From: Actinoplanes teichomyceticus ATCC 31121 | GTDB lineage: Bacteria > Actinomycetota > Actinomycetes > Mycobacteriales > Micromonosporaceae | Length of the DNA: 64,000 nt | Direction: 5' to 3' | Assembly: GCF_003711105.1 (NCBI RefSeq) | Contig: NZ_CP023865.1 | Location: 4,055,001-4,119,000 of the forward strand | Shown: positions 22,799-32,119 of the stretch, one piece after another | Position numbering within the stretch: the stretch's first letter is position 1 | Layout: every line of letters begins with the position of its first letter | The notes under the pieces: generated by a model | The model's input: the letters and a program-made list of their open reading frames with translations, nothing else | What the model was told of the DNA's origin: nothing | The model's database searches: none | Made by a program: the position numbers and the translations under genes

Positions 22799-24450
22799 TG
22801 CCGGCCCGCGGCGCGGCCGCTGAACAGGCAGCCGCCGAGGAAGGTGCCCTCCAGGGCGTTGTAGCCGTGCGCCCCGCCGCCGCCGAACCCGGCGACCTCC
22901 CCGGCCGCGTACAGGCCGGGCAGCACCTGCCCGTCCGCGCCGAGCACCCGCGAGTCCAGGTCGGTCTGGATGCCGCCGAGCGTCTTACGGGTCAGGATGT
23001 GCAGCCGCACGCCGATCAGCGGGCCGGCGGCCGGGTCCAGGATGCGGTGCGGGACCGAGGTACGCCCGATCCGGTCGCCGATGTACCGGCGCGAGTTGTG
23101 GATCCCCTGCACCTGCGCGTCCTTGGTGACCCGGTTGGTCAGCTGCCGGTCACGGGCCTCGATCTGCGCGCGCATGTGCGCCGCGTCCAGCAGCGGCGTG
23201 CCGGTCAGCCGGTTCATCCCGGCGACCAGCTCCTCCAGCGTGCCGGCCACCACGAAGTCCGCCCCGCGCCGGGTGAACGCCTCCACCGGCGCGGGCGCGC
23301 CCTTGCCGAACAGCCGCTGCCGGGCGAACGCCCGGCGATCCTTCGCGGTCACGTCCGGGTTCTGCTCCGAACCGGACAGCGCGAACTCCTTCTCGATCAT
23401 CGTCTGGGTCAGCACGAACCACGAGTGGTCGTGCCCGGCCAGCTCCGGGCTCGTGCGCAGGTAGCGCAACGTGCCCAGGGTGTCGTAGCTGGGGTAGTAC
23501 GGCTGCGGCAGCCGCCGGCCGAGCGCGTCGAACCACATCGGCGAGGGCGCGGACAGGATCCGGATGCCGTGCCCGGGCCAGATCGGGTCGAAGTTGCGCA
23601 CCCCCTCGGTGTAGTGCCACATCCGGTCACGGTTGACCAGGCGCGCCCCGGCATCCTCGGCGATCGTGAGCATCCGCCCGTCGACGTACGCCGGCACCCC
23701 GGTGACCATCGTGCGCGGGGCGGTCCCGAGCCGCTGCGGCCAGTACCGCCGGACCAGGTCGTGGTTGGCCCCGATGCCGCCGGTCGTGACGATCACGGCC
23801 TGGGCCCGTGCCTCGAAGTCGCCGACCTCCTCCCGGCTGGAGGCGACCCCGCGCGCAGCGTCGTCGCCGGCCAGCACCTTTCCGCGTACGCCGACCACCG
23901 CCCCGCCCTCGACCAGCAGCTCGTCGACCCGGTGCCGGTGCCGCAACCGCAGCAGCCCGGCGTCCGCGGCCCGGTGCGCGGACGCGGCGAACGGCTGCAC
24001 CACCCCGGTGCCGGTGCCCCAGGTGATGTGGAAGCGCGGCACCGAGTTGCCGTGCCCACCGGCGCGCAGGTCACCACGCTCGGCCCAGCCGGCGAACGGC
24101 AGCCAGCTCAGCCCCAGCCCGGCCAGCCAGGAGCGCTTCTCCCCGGCGGCGAACTCGACGTACGCCCGGGCCCAGCGCACCGCCCACGCGTCCTCGTCGT
24201 CGAGCCGGTCGAAGCCGGCGCTGCCGCACCAGTCGCTCCAGGCCAGCTCGACGCTGTCGCGGATCCGGGCGCGCCGCTGCTCGGGGCTGTCGACGAAGAA
24301 CAGCCCGCCGAACGACCACCACGCCTGCCCGCCGAGGTTGGCGGCGTTCTCCTGGTCCAGCAGCACGACCCGGCGCCCCGCGCCGGTCAGCTCGTGTGCC
24401 GCGGCCAGACCGGCCAGGCCGGCGCCGACCACGATGACGTCCGCGTCCAC
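22780..24450 (-). CDS. FAD-binding dehydrogenase (fumarate reductase/3-ketosteroid dehydrogenase-like)
   Basis: A 556-residue flavoprotein. The N-terminus DVIVVGAGLAGLAAAHELTG binds the ADP part of FAD, and the end GLYAAGEVAGFGGGGAHGYN with LEGTFLGGCLFSGRAAG closes the FAD site. The middle part carries the substrate domain of the FAD_binding_2 family. Members reduce or desaturate organic acids and steroids; the reaction cannot be fixed from sequence. GTG 24450 follows GGGGGAGCG. It is divergent from the siderophore operon with a 231-base gap in which I saw no iron-box palindrome. Confidence 0.88.
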   Translation of the reverse strand: MDADVIVVGAGLAGLAAAHELTGAGRRVVLLDQENAANLGGQAWWSFGGLFFVDSPEQRRARIRDSVELAWSDWCGSAGFDRLDDEDAWAVRWARAYVEFAAGEKRSWLAGLGLSWLPFAGWAERGDLRAGGHGNSVPRFHITWGTGTGVVQPFAASAHRAADAGLLRLRHRHRVDELLVEGGAVVGVRGKVLAGDDAARGVASSREEVGDFEARAQAVIVTTGGIGANHDLVRRYWPQRLGTAPRTMVTGVPAYVDGRMLTIAEDAGARLVNRDRMWHYTEGVRNFDPIWPGHGIRILSAPSPMWFDALGRRLPQPYYPSYDTLGTLRYLRTSPELAGHDHSWFVLTQTMIEKEFALSGSEQNPDVTAKDRRAFARQRLFGKGAPAPVEAFTRRGADFVVAGTLEELVAGMNRLTGTPLLDAAHMRAQIEARDRQLTNRVTKDAQVQGIHNSRRYIGDRIGRTSVPHRILDPAAGPLIGVRLHILTRKTLGGIQTDLDSRVLGADGQVLPGLYAAGEVAGFGGGGAHGYNALEGTFLGGCLFSGRAAGRHAARAL

Positions 24451-24681
24451 CGCGCTCCCCCGCTCCGTCCAGGGCAGTGACCCGCGCCACCGCGATACGC
24501 GAATGTATCGGACCCATCACCGGAAGGAAAAGATCCGCGCAGGTCGCCGCCGCGGCGCTACCCTGCCCACCGCGCCACCGGCAGGCGCGGACGGATCCGG
24601 CCCGCGCGCTCCGGATGTGTCCTCGCTCGCCGTGCCACGCCCCGCAGGGACACCCCGGCCCGGCCCGGCGACAATGAGAGG

Positions 24682-26070
24682 GTGCCGCAGCCGACCCCCA
24701 CCGCCGACCCGGCCCAGACCCGCGCAGACCTCGAAAACATCCGGCCTGACCTGGTCGAACGCTACGACGCGGCACTACCGGGAGCCCGCGCCGCGGTGCT
24801 GGGCCGGCTCCGGCTGGCACTCGCCCGCGAACCCCTGCCCGCCGCCGCGCACGCCGACCCGGACACCGCCGGCGACCCGGTCGAGCTGGCCGCCACGCTG
24901 TGGCCCGGCACCACGCTGGTCACCGAGATCGCCAACAGCGTCGCCAACCTGGCCCTGGCCCGCGCCGCTCGCGCACAGCCGCCGCGGCGACCCGCCATCG
25001 GCGACCCGGACGGGCTCGGCCAGATCGAACAGCTGCTCGTCGACGGCCACCCGCTGCACCCGTGCTGCCGCACCCGCACCGGGATGACCGTCGCCGACGT
25101 GCTCGCCTACGCCCCCGAGCACCGGCCGGTGATCCGGCTGCGCCGGCTGCGCGTGCCCGCCGGGCGCTGGCACGGCGGCGCGCAGCCGATCCTCTACGCC
25201 CACCCGTGGCAGGCCGCCCGGCTGCTGCGCGAGTACCCGTGGCTGACCGACGCCGGGCCGACCCGGCCGGTGCGGCCGCTGATGTCGCTGCGCACCGTCG
25301 CCCCGGTCAGCGGCGGCCCGCACATCAAGACCGCGATGGACGTGCAGATGACCTCGGCGGTACGCACCGTCTCCCCGGCCGCGGTGCACAACGGGCCGAT
25401 CCTGTCCGACGCGCTCACCCGGCTCACCGCCGACCTGCCGATCGACATCCTCGCCGAGACCTCCGCCGGCGCGGTGATCACCGAGCACGGGCCGGACCGG
25501 CGCCTGGCCCACCTCGTCCGGCAGGCGCCGCGGCTCGCACCCGGCGAGCAGGCCGTACCCCTGGGGGTCTTCGCGACGCACTTCCTGGACACCGTCGGCG
25601 ACCCGTACCGGTGGCTGGCCGACCTGACCGCGGTCCTGTTCGCGCCGCTGGCCACCGTGCTCGACCGCGGCGTCGCGCTGGAGGCGCACGGGCAGAACAC
25701 CCTGGTCGTGCTGCGCGGGCAACGACCGGTGCGGACCCTCTACCGCGACCTCGGCGGCGTGCGCGTGCACCGCAGGCTCGGCCTCGACCTGCACGGCGAC
25801 CTGCTCACCGACGACCCGGCCGTGCTGCGCGTCAAACTCGCCGCGGCCGCGCTCGGCGCCGTCGCCGGCCAGCTCGTCGGCGCCCTCGCCGAGCACCACG
25901 GCGCGGAACCGGACCGCCTCTGGGCGATCATCGCCGGCGGGCTGCGCGGCATCCCGCAACTGTTGACCGAACCTCTGCCGATCAAGGCGACCACCGCCAT
26001 GCGCCTCGCCGCCGACCCGCTCGACGACATCTGGACCCACCAGCCCAACCCAATGGCGGTGCACGCATGA
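24682..26070 (+). CDS. IucA/IucC-family siderophore synthetase (first)
   Basis: A 462-residue NIS synthetase. Family motifs are present: GHPLHPCCRTRTGM (about 124-137), IKTAMDVQMTSAVRTVSPAA with NGP (about 214-238), ALEAHGQNTLVV (the H-x-QN motif, about 333-344) and a C-terminal FhuF-like helical region. NIS synthetases use ATP to adenylate a carboxylate such as citrate and join it to an amine or alcohol. At 462 residues it is at the short end of the family, whose members often run to 580-620. GTG 24682 lacks a properly spaced ribosome site; leaderless translation is possible. First gene of a three-gene overlapping operon. Confidence 0.93.
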   Translation: MPQPTPTADPAQTRADLENIRPDLVERYDAALPGARAAVLGRLRLALAREPLPAAAHADPDTAGDPVELAATLWPGTTLVTEIANSVANLALARAARAQPPRRPAIGDPDGLGQIEQLLVDGHPLHPCCRTRTGMTVADVLAYAPEHRPVIRLRRLRVPAGRWHGGAQPILYAHPWQAARLLREYPWLTDAGPTRPVRPLMSLRTVAPVSGGPHIKTAMDVQMTSAVRTVSPAAVHNGPILSDALTRLTADLPIDILAETSAGAVITEHGPDRRLAHLVRQAPRLAPGEQAVPLGVFATHFLDTVGDPYRWLADLTAVLFAPLATVLDRGVALEAHGQNTLVVLRGQRPVRTLYRDLGGVRVHRRLGLDLHGDLLTDDPAVLRVKLAAAALGAVAGQLVGALAEHHGAEPDRLWAIIAGGLRGIPQLLTEPLPIKATTAMRLAADPLDDIWTHQPNPMAVHA

Positions 26071-27626
26071 CCTCCAGCCTGACCAGCGGCCGGCTCGCCG
26101 CGGCGGCCGCGCACACCCAGGCCGCGCTGGCCGTGCACGCGCCGCACCTGCTCGCCGGTTTCCTGCACCATCTGCCGCACGCCGCGGACACCGTCGGCAC
26201 CCGGCTGCGCGGCGCGCTGGCCCGCGAAGGGCTGTCCAGCGGCGACGAACGCGACGCCACCCGGCACGCGTTCCACCGCTACGAGTACGCCCACTCCGGG
26301 GTGACCGACCCGGTGGACCTGCTCACCGGCATCGACGCGCCGGCGTTCGCCGCGGAACTGCGCAACGCCGTGATCAACCTGGCGGTCGCGCTGGCCCGGC
26401 CCGGCCCGACCGGCGGCGGCGACGCCGACGAATCCGCCATCGCCGGGGAACGACTGGCCATCGCCGGGCACAACCTGCACCCCTGCGGACGTACCCGGCT
26501 CGGCTGGGACACCTGCGACGTGCTGGAACACGATCTGGAGTCCGGACACACCCGGATCCGGTTCATCGCCGTGCGCGATGACGCGCACCTCGGCGACGAC
26601 CTCGGCGATCAATTACGCGACCTGTATCCCGGCCTGCCCGATCCCGGCCCCGGCTACCGCCTGCAACCGGTGCACGCCTGGCAACACCGGCTGGCCACCG
26701 GCCGCTACCGGCACCTGTTCACCGACGGCACCCTGCGCGAACTCGACGGCCACCTCGACGCGGTGCCGACCGCCGCGCTGCGCACCCTGCTGCTGCCCCC
26801 CGGCGCCGACGGCGCCCGCCGCTACCTCAAGGTGTCGCTGGACATCCAGATCACCTCGACGCGGCGCAGCATCAGCGTCGCCAGCACCCGCAACGGCCCC
26901 GCGATCTCCGCGCTGCTGCGCCGCCTGGCCACCGACGAACCGTCGCTGCTGCTGATGGCCGAAACCGCCGGCGCCGCCGTGCCGGCCGGCTCCGGCCGCG
27001 ACCTGTCCGCCATCCTGCGCGACGGGCTCACCGGCCGCCTGCACGACGGCGAGGAGGCCATCGCGGGCAGCGCCCTGCCCTACCGGCTGCCCGACCTGGT
27101 CCACCGGCACGGCGGCGACCCGGCCGCCTGGCTGCACGACTACGCCCGGCTGCTGCTGCCGCCGCTGCTGCGCCTGGCCGTGCACGGCGTCGGCCTGGAG
27201 GCGCACCTGCAGAACTGCCTGCCCACCTTCGTCGACGGCCGCCCGCACCGGCTCGCCCTGCGCGACTTCGCCGGCCTGCGCCTGCACCTGCCCCGGCTGG
27301 CCGCCGCCGGGCACCACGTCGAGCTGTGGCCCGGCAGCGTCGTCGGCACCGGCGACCCGGACGTCATGCGCGCCAAGCTCGGCTACACCGCCTTCCAGGC
27401 CCACCTCGGCGAGATCGTCCTGCGGCTGGGCACCGACGAACGCGCCGCCTGGCGCATCGTCCGCGACGTGGTCGACGAAACCTACGCCACGCTGCCGGGC
27501 CCCGACGCCCGCGCCGACCACGCCGCGTTCACCGCCCCGACCGTCCCGCACAAGGCGCTGGTCCGGATGCGGCTGACCGGCGCCGGCGACATCTACCTGC
27601 CGGTGCCGAACCCGCTGCATGGCTGA
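26067..27626 (+). CDS. IucA/IucC-family siderophore synthetase (second)
   Basis: A 519-residue NIS synthetase paralogous to its upstream neighbour. It shows GHNLHPCGRTRLGW, KVSLDIQITSTRRSISVAS with NGP, and LEAHLQNCLPTF. ATG 26067 overlaps the previous stop (ATGA). Two synthetases in series are needed for siderophores built by two condensations on citrate (as in staphyloferrin, vibrioferrin or aerobactin-like pathways). Which class (A, B or C) each belongs to cannot be judged without alignment. Confidence 0.93.
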   Translation: MTSSLTSGRLAAAAAHTQAALAVHAPHLLAGFLHHLPHAADTVGTRLRGALAREGLSSGDERDATRHAFHRYEYAHSGVTDPVDLLTGIDAPAFAAELRNAVINLAVALARPGPTGGGDADESAIAGERLAIAGHNLHPCGRTRLGWDTCDVLEHDLESGHTRIRFIAVRDDAHLGDDLGDQLRDLYPGLPDPGPGYRLQPVHAWQHRLATGRYRHLFTDGTLRELDGHLDAVPTAALRTLLLPPGADGARRYLKVSLDIQITSTRRSISVASTRNGPAISALLRRLATDEPSLLLMAETAGAAVPAGSGRDLSAILRDGLTGRLHDGEEAIAGSALPYRLPDLVHRHGGDPAAWLHDYARLLLPPLLRLAVHGVGLEAHLQNCLPTFVDGRPHRLALRDFAGLRLHLPRLAAAGHHVELWPGSVVGTGDPDVMRAKLGYTAFQAHLGEIVLRLGTDERAAWRIVRDVVDETYATLPGPDARADHAAFTAPTVPHKALVRMRLTGAGDIYLPVPNPLHG

Positions 27627-28755
27627 GATCCCCGCGCACGTCGCCCGGGCGCTGCGGCGCCTGCCGGCGCCGGCCTGCGCCTACGTCTACGACACCGCCG
27701 CGCTGCGCGCCCGGGCCGAGCGGCTGCGCGCCGCCCTGCCGCAGCGGACCACCCTGCTGTACGCGGTGAAGGCCAACGGGCACCCGGACGTGGTACGCAC
27801 CCTCGCCGCGGCCTGCGACGGGCTGGAGGTGGCCTCCGGCGGCGAACTGCAGCTGGCCGTCGCCGCCGGCGCGCGCCGCATCGCCTTCGGCGGCCCCGCC
27901 AAGACCGACGCCGAGCTGGCCGCCGCCGTACGCGCCGGCGCGCTGCTCAACGTGGAAAGCCTGTTCGAGGCGCAGCGGCTCGCCGGGCTCGGCCTGCGCG
28001 CCGACATCTGCCTGCGCGTCAACCGCGCCGCCGTGGCCGTCACCGGCAGCCACGCGATGACCGGCACGCCCACCCCGTTCGGCATCGACGAGAACCAGCT
28101 CGCCACGGTGCTGGCCGCGATCCCGGACAGCCTCACCGTGATCGGCTTCCACCTGCACGCGGTCTCCAACAACCTCGACGGCGCGGCGCACGCCGCGTTC
28201 CTGACCGACGCGATCGGCTGGTCCCGGCAGACCGCCGCCCGGCACGGCCTGCACCTGCGCGTCGTCAACGCCGGCGGCGGCCTCGGCGTCGACTACACCG
28301 GCGAGGCGAGCGCCGACGTCACCCCGCTGTCGCGGGTCGCCGTGCCCGAGGGCGTGGAACTGATCCTGGAACCGGGCCGCTACCTGGCCGCCGACGCCGG
28401 GCACTACGCCGCCGAGGTGATCGACCTCAAGAGCACACACGGGCGCACCTTCGCGGTGCTGCGCGGCGGCACCCACCACTTCCGGCTCCCGGCCGCGTGG
28501 GGATACAGCCACCCCTTCACCATCCTGCCCGTCGACACCTGGCAGCGCCCCTACCCACGGCCACAGGTCACCGACACCCCCGTCGACGCCGTCGGTGAGC
28601 TGTGCACCCCCCGCGACGTACTCACCCGCGGCCAGCACGTGACCCGGCTACGCGCCGGTGACCTGCTGGTGTTCGCCCGCACCGGCGCGTACGGCTGGGA
28701 CATCTCCCACCACGACTTCCTGCGCCACCCGGCCCCCGACTTCCTGATCCTGTGA
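27619..28755 (+). CDS. PLP-dependent type III decarboxylase (diaminopimelate/ornithine type) of the siderophore operon
   Basis: A 378-residue fold-type III decarboxylase. The PLP lysine is in LLYAVKANGHPD (near residue 51). VASGGELQLA, the His in GFHLHAVSNN, the phosphate-binding NAGGGLGVDY, EPGRYLAADAG and the active-site Cys in GELCTPRDVL are all present. It overlaps the second synthetase by 8 bases. In staphyloferrin B and vibrioferrin pathways a similar enzyme (SbnH, PvsE) decarboxylates an intermediate or supplies the diamine or ethanolamine unit. By analogy it provides or trims the amine component here. Last gene of the operon. Confidence 0.92.
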   Translation: MAEIPAHVARALRRLPAPACAYVYDTAALRARAERLRAALPQRTTLLYAVKANGHPDVVRTLAAACDGLEVASGGELQLAVAAGARRIAFGGPAKTDAELAAAVRAGALLNVESLFEAQRLAGLGLRADICLRVNRAAVAVTGSHAMTGTPTPFGIDENQLATVLAAIPDSLTVIGFHLHAVSNNLDGAAHAAFLTDAIGWSRQTAARHGLHLRVVNAGGGLGVDYTGEASADVTPLSRVAVPEGVELILEPGRYLAADAGHYAAEVIDLKSTHGRTFAVLRGGTHHFRLPAAWGYSHPFTILPVDTWQRPYPRPQVTDTPVDAVGELCTPRDVLTRGQHVTRLRAGDLLVFARTGAYGWDISHHDFLRHPAPDFLIL

Positions 28756-28806
28756 CGCCGGGGTGGGCCGGCCCCGCACCACGCGGGCCGGCCCACCCCG
28801 GCGTCA
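28753..28806. terminator. Bidirectional terminator with perfect 22-bp arms
   Basis: Bases 28753-28774, beginning inside the decarboxylase stop codon, pair without mismatch with 28785-28806 around the loop CGCACCACGC. It separates the siderophore operon from the convergent secreted-protein gene and can stop transcription from both sides. Confidence 0.9.
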
Positions 28807-28817
28807 CCGCGGCACGC

Positions 28818-31800
28818 TCAACCGACCGCCACCGCCCGGGCGGTGGTGATGCCCTGCACGACCCGCTCCACCGCCGGAATGCCCTCCTGGTAGCCCGGAT
28901 CGCCGGCCAGCCGCACGCTGGCCGCCTCCAGCCGCGCCCGGACCCCGGCCGAACGGCCGGCGGCGATGGCGGTCAGGCACTTCTCCACCGGATCACCGGG
29001 CCCGCTGCGCGCGCACGGCACGACCGAGGCGGGAATCTCGATCACCCGGTCGTTCAGCACGCAACGGTCGGTCACCTCGGGCTTGCAGTACGCGTCCCGC
29101 GCCCGCAGCAGCGGCCCGCTGACATCGGCCCGCCGGTGGTCCGACGGGATCCGCTCGGCGCCCAGCACCCCCATCGCCAGCAACTCGTCCTGCTGCAGGG
29201 TGCGCGCGAAACCGAGCCGGGTGTACACCTCGACCAGCCGGGCCGCCGTGCTCAGCCGGCTGTTGAGCTGGAACAGCGCGCCGTCGGTGGCGCGCAGCTC
29301 GGACACGACGTTCTGGTAGTACCTGCCGGCCTGGCCGTACACCCAGTCGCGCACCCAGCCCTTGACCGTCGCGTCGTTGGCCACGTAGCCGGCACTCTGC
29401 TCGAACGAGGTCCGGTAGGTGCCGCTCCACCTGCCCAGCGGCTCGGTCAGCGGCGTGGTCCACGACTTGCGCGAATCACCGGGCGGGTAGATCTGCGCGA
29501 TCTTGCCGTACGGGAACACCCTGGTCCAGCTGCGCACCACGTCCGGCGTCCGGCCGTTCCAGTCCAGCTGCACCTCGAACGTCACGCTCAGATCGGCGTA
29601 GCGGGCATACGGCTTGTTCGCCGGCGGCTCCTCGGGCTCCTGCACATTGACCCAGCTCGCCCGGTAGCACACCCGCATGCCGGTGTCGGGCCGGGCGTAC
29701 GCGCCGACGTACACCTCCTGCGGGATGTCCAGCACCCGGACCGTCGACGGCCGCGACAACGCCGGGTGGTTACCGGCCGTGCCGCACGGCGCGATGCTCG
29801 CCGGCTCGGCGGCCGGCCGGTTCGGCACCGGCTGATCCGGCTGCCCGAACAGGTCGTACTGCTCACGACCCGGGCCGTGGACGCCGGCCTGCATCTCCCG
29901 CAACCGGGCGCCCAGCGCGGCCGCGGCGGCCTCGTAGTCATCCAGCAGCCTGGTGAACAGCGGGTTCAGCCGCGGCTGCGTACCGGCCGGCCGTGGCTCG
30001 CTGAACGTACGCACCAGGTTCTGGATGTCGGTGCCGGAACCGGCCACCGCCCGCCACTCCGCATCCCACACCCGGCCGGCGTGCGCCGGGTTCTGGGCCG
30101 ACAGCAGCTGGTAGCCGTCGGCGGCGGTCAGCCACGCCTCCACATCACCGACCAGCGGCCGGGCCACCGCGCTGCCCAGCAGCCGGTCGCCGTACTGACG
30201 CAGGAACGAGATGGCGCCGTGGTAACGATAGGTGTCCAGGGTCAGATGCAGATCCGGCGCCGGCCTGGCCGGATCCGGATCGATCAACGGCGCCACGAAC
30301 ATCGGCCGCCTGCTGCCCGTCACCGCGTGCAGTTGCAGGCTGTTGGCCGCATCCGCGTACTTGTCGTAGGACAGCTCCACCCCGGTACGGGCCCGGTGGT
30401 GCACAGTCGCGTTGATGATCTCCTGCACCTGGAACATGGCATTCGCCCGGTCGTTCTCGAACAGCGCCTTGCCCCAGAAGTCCACCCGCTCGGTGAGCGC
30501 GGCCAGCGCCACGGTGATCTGGCGCAACTGGTCACTGGTCGCGTCGTGCAACTGCAGCAGCGTCTCGAACTGCTTCAACATCGCCGTGTAGATGCCGTTG
30601 AGCGCGGTGTCGACCCGCTTGAACCGCTCCTCCATCGTCGTCGCCAGCGCGCCCACCTGCTGGCGCAACTCACCCAGCTGGTCCAGAATCTGCTGCTCCG
30701 GGGTCTGCTGACCGCTGAAGAGCGGGACCAGCGCGCCGATCGCGCCGAGCACGTTGCCGGTCATGGTCAGCGTGCTCATCGAGGTCAGCGCCGCGGCCAG
30801 ACCCTTGCCGGCGATGCTGGGCAGCCAGGTGTTGAGGGCGCCGGCCACCTGCACCGCGGCCCGCCCGGCCCCGGCGACGACCTGACCGGCCCGGGCGTCG
30901 GCGAAACCCACCACCTTGCCGAGCAGCTCCGCCACCGTACCGGCCCGGTCGATCCACACCTGCCGCTGCGCGGCCTGCGCCTTGGCCTGGTCGAGGACCG
31001 CCTGCGTCGGGTTGGCGCCCTGCACCGGGAACCGGGCGTTGAGATCCGCCAGCGTCTGATTGGTGGCGGCCACCTGGGCGTTGACGTCAGCCAGCAGCTG
31101 ACGCAACGCCTCGTCACCCTGGTCCAGGAACGCCGCCCGGTCATCCGCCTTCTGCAGCAGCGCCCGCACGTCGGCGTACCCGGTCAGGACCGGATCGTCG
31201 AGCAACGACTCGGTGCCGGTACGCGGATCGACACCGATGCTCGCGGCGAACCGGCCGGTGAAGACCGTGGCGAACACGTCGTCGGCGGCGGCCAGCGTGG
31301 CCACCGTCGTGAACACCTGCTCCTGCACCGGATACACCTGCGCCCACACGGAACTGGCCAGCTGCGCGGCAGCGATCTCGTCGACGGCCTGCGCCGCCCC
31401 GCTCTGCGGGGTGCCGATGACCAGCTCGGCGAGCTGGCGCATCAGCGGCGCACCCGTGCTCGGCTGCGGCGCCTTGGCGGTGACCGCCAGCATCCGCACC
31501 ACGAACTCGTACGCCGGGCGCTGCATGTCCTGCGCGGTGAGCTGACTGTCGTACCACGCGTCGACCGCCGTGGCACGGTCGGTCAGCTGCTGGGCCGTGG
31601 CCTCCGGATGCAGCTGCCGGTGAGCGGCCAGATCCGCGCCCAGCATCACCTGCCGCAACCCGGCCGTGCCGTGGACCCGGCTGCCCGCGCTGGCGGCGAA
31701 CAACCGGTGATGCAGCACGGTCGCGTCGATCACCACCGCGCCGCCGGCCCGCGCGGCCGGCGCGGCCACGGTCACCCCGGTCGCCGCGCACACCGCGACC

Positions 31801-31847
31801 AGGGCCGCCGCGAACGGCCGCCGCCATCGCTGTCTCGGTTGGAACAT
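28818..31847 (-). CDS. Large secreted helical protein, unknown function
   Basis: A 1009-residue protein with an N-terminal export signal (RRPFAAALVAVCAATGVTVA then AARAG, cleavage near 34). Residues about 40-330 are Ala/Gln-rich helices. At about 340-385 is a hydrophobic stretch (WLPSIAGKGLAAALTSM, then NVLGAIGALVPLFSG), followed by a coiled coil (QQILDQLGELRQQVGALATT, then MEERFKRVDTALNGIYTAM). The C-terminal half is more globular with several cysteines. This helical-hairpin-plus-coiled-coil pattern recalls the N-terminal parts of alpha-helical pore-forming proteins, but no family is firmly recognised. It is monocistronic and divergent from a two-component system. Confidence 0.75.
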   Translation of the reverse strand: MFQPRQRWRRPFAAALVAVCAATGVTVAAPAARAGGAVVIDATVLHHRLFAASAGSRVHGTAGLRQVMLGADLAAHRQLHPEATAQQLTDRATAVDAWYDSQLTAQDMQRPAYEFVVRMLAVTAKAPQPSTGAPLMRQLAELVIGTPQSGAAQAVDEIAAAQLASSVWAQVYPVQEQVFTTVATLAAADDVFATVFTGRFAASIGVDPRTGTESLLDDPVLTGYADVRALLQKADDRAAFLDQGDEALRQLLADVNAQVAATNQTLADLNARFPVQGANPTQAVLDQAKAQAAQRQVWIDRAGTVAELLGKVVGFADARAGQVVAGAGRAAVQVAGALNTWLPSIAGKGLAAALTSMSTLTMTGNVLGAIGALVPLFSGQQTPEQQILDQLGELRQQVGALATTMEERFKRVDTALNGIYTAMLKQFETLLQLHDATSDQLRQITVALAALTERVDFWGKALFENDRANAMFQVQEIINATVHHRARTGVELSYDKYADAANSLQLHAVTGSRRPMFVAPLIDPDPARPAPDLHLTLDTYRYHGAISFLRQYGDRLLGSAVARPLVGDVEAWLTAADGYQLLSAQNPAHAGRVWDAEWRAVAGSGTDIQNLVRTFSEPRPAGTQPRLNPLFTRLLDDYEAAAAALGARLREMQAGVHGPGREQYDLFGQPDQPVPNRPAAEPASIAPCGTAGNHPALSRPSTVRVLDIPQEVYVGAYARPDTGMRVCYRASWVNVQEPEEPPANKPYARYADLSVTFEVQLDWNGRTPDVVRSWTRVFPYGKIAQIYPPGDSRKSWTTPLTEPLGRWSGTYRTSFEQSAGYVANDATVKGWVRDWVYGQAGRYYQNVVSELRATDGALFQLNSRLSTAARLVEVYTRLGFARTLQQDELLAMGVLGAERIPSDHRRADVSGPLLRARDAYCKPEVTDRCVLNDRVIEIPASVVPCARSGPGDPVEKCLTAIAAGRSAGVRARLEAASVRLAGDPGYQEGIPAVERVVQGITTARAVAVG

Positions 31848-32062
31848 GCTCCCTCACTCCTCCCGCCGTCCCCGGACGCCGGCCCCCGCCGATGCCACAC
31901 CGGTCCGGCCCGACCAGGCTCGCCGGGGGCCCCGCCCAGACGGCAGGGACCGGTGTCCCGGCCCGGCCGGGACACCGCGGTCGGGTTCACGACAGCGCCC
32001 CGCCCGCACAGCCCGGGAAACTGCCGGATCCCTGACGGTTTCCGGCCCGGGACCGATCTACC

Positions 32063-32081
32063 GTGATCGTCGATCGATCAC
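32063..32081. promoter_or_regulatory. Inverted repeat upstream of the histidine kinase gene
   Basis: GTGATCG (32063-32069) and CGATCAC (32075-32081) form a perfect 7-bp dyad with a 5-base spacer, 38 bases before the kinase ATG. It lies in the 272-base region shared with the divergent secreted-protein gene and could be the response-regulator binding site. No other site was recognised in that region. Confidence 0.4.
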
Positions 32082-32119
32082 CGGGACGGCCGGTGCGGCA
32101 CGGCCGGCGGGGAGGGCAC

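Noticed and set aside
22798..24480. Long plus-strand frame opposite the FAD oxidoreductase
   Set aside because: Low-complexity composition and no motifs; the minus-strand frame has complete FAD-binding signatures.
24451..24681. Iron box (IdeR/DmdR-type palindrome) upstream of the siderophore operon
   Set aside because: No sequence resembling the TTAGGTTAGGCTAACCTAA consensus was found in either direction.
28752..32066. Very long open frame (over 1100 codons) antisense to the large secreted protein
   Set aside because: It is a mirror frame caused by G/C third positions: the product is rich in Arg, His and Gln without domains, while the minus strand has a signal peptide and coherent protein features.
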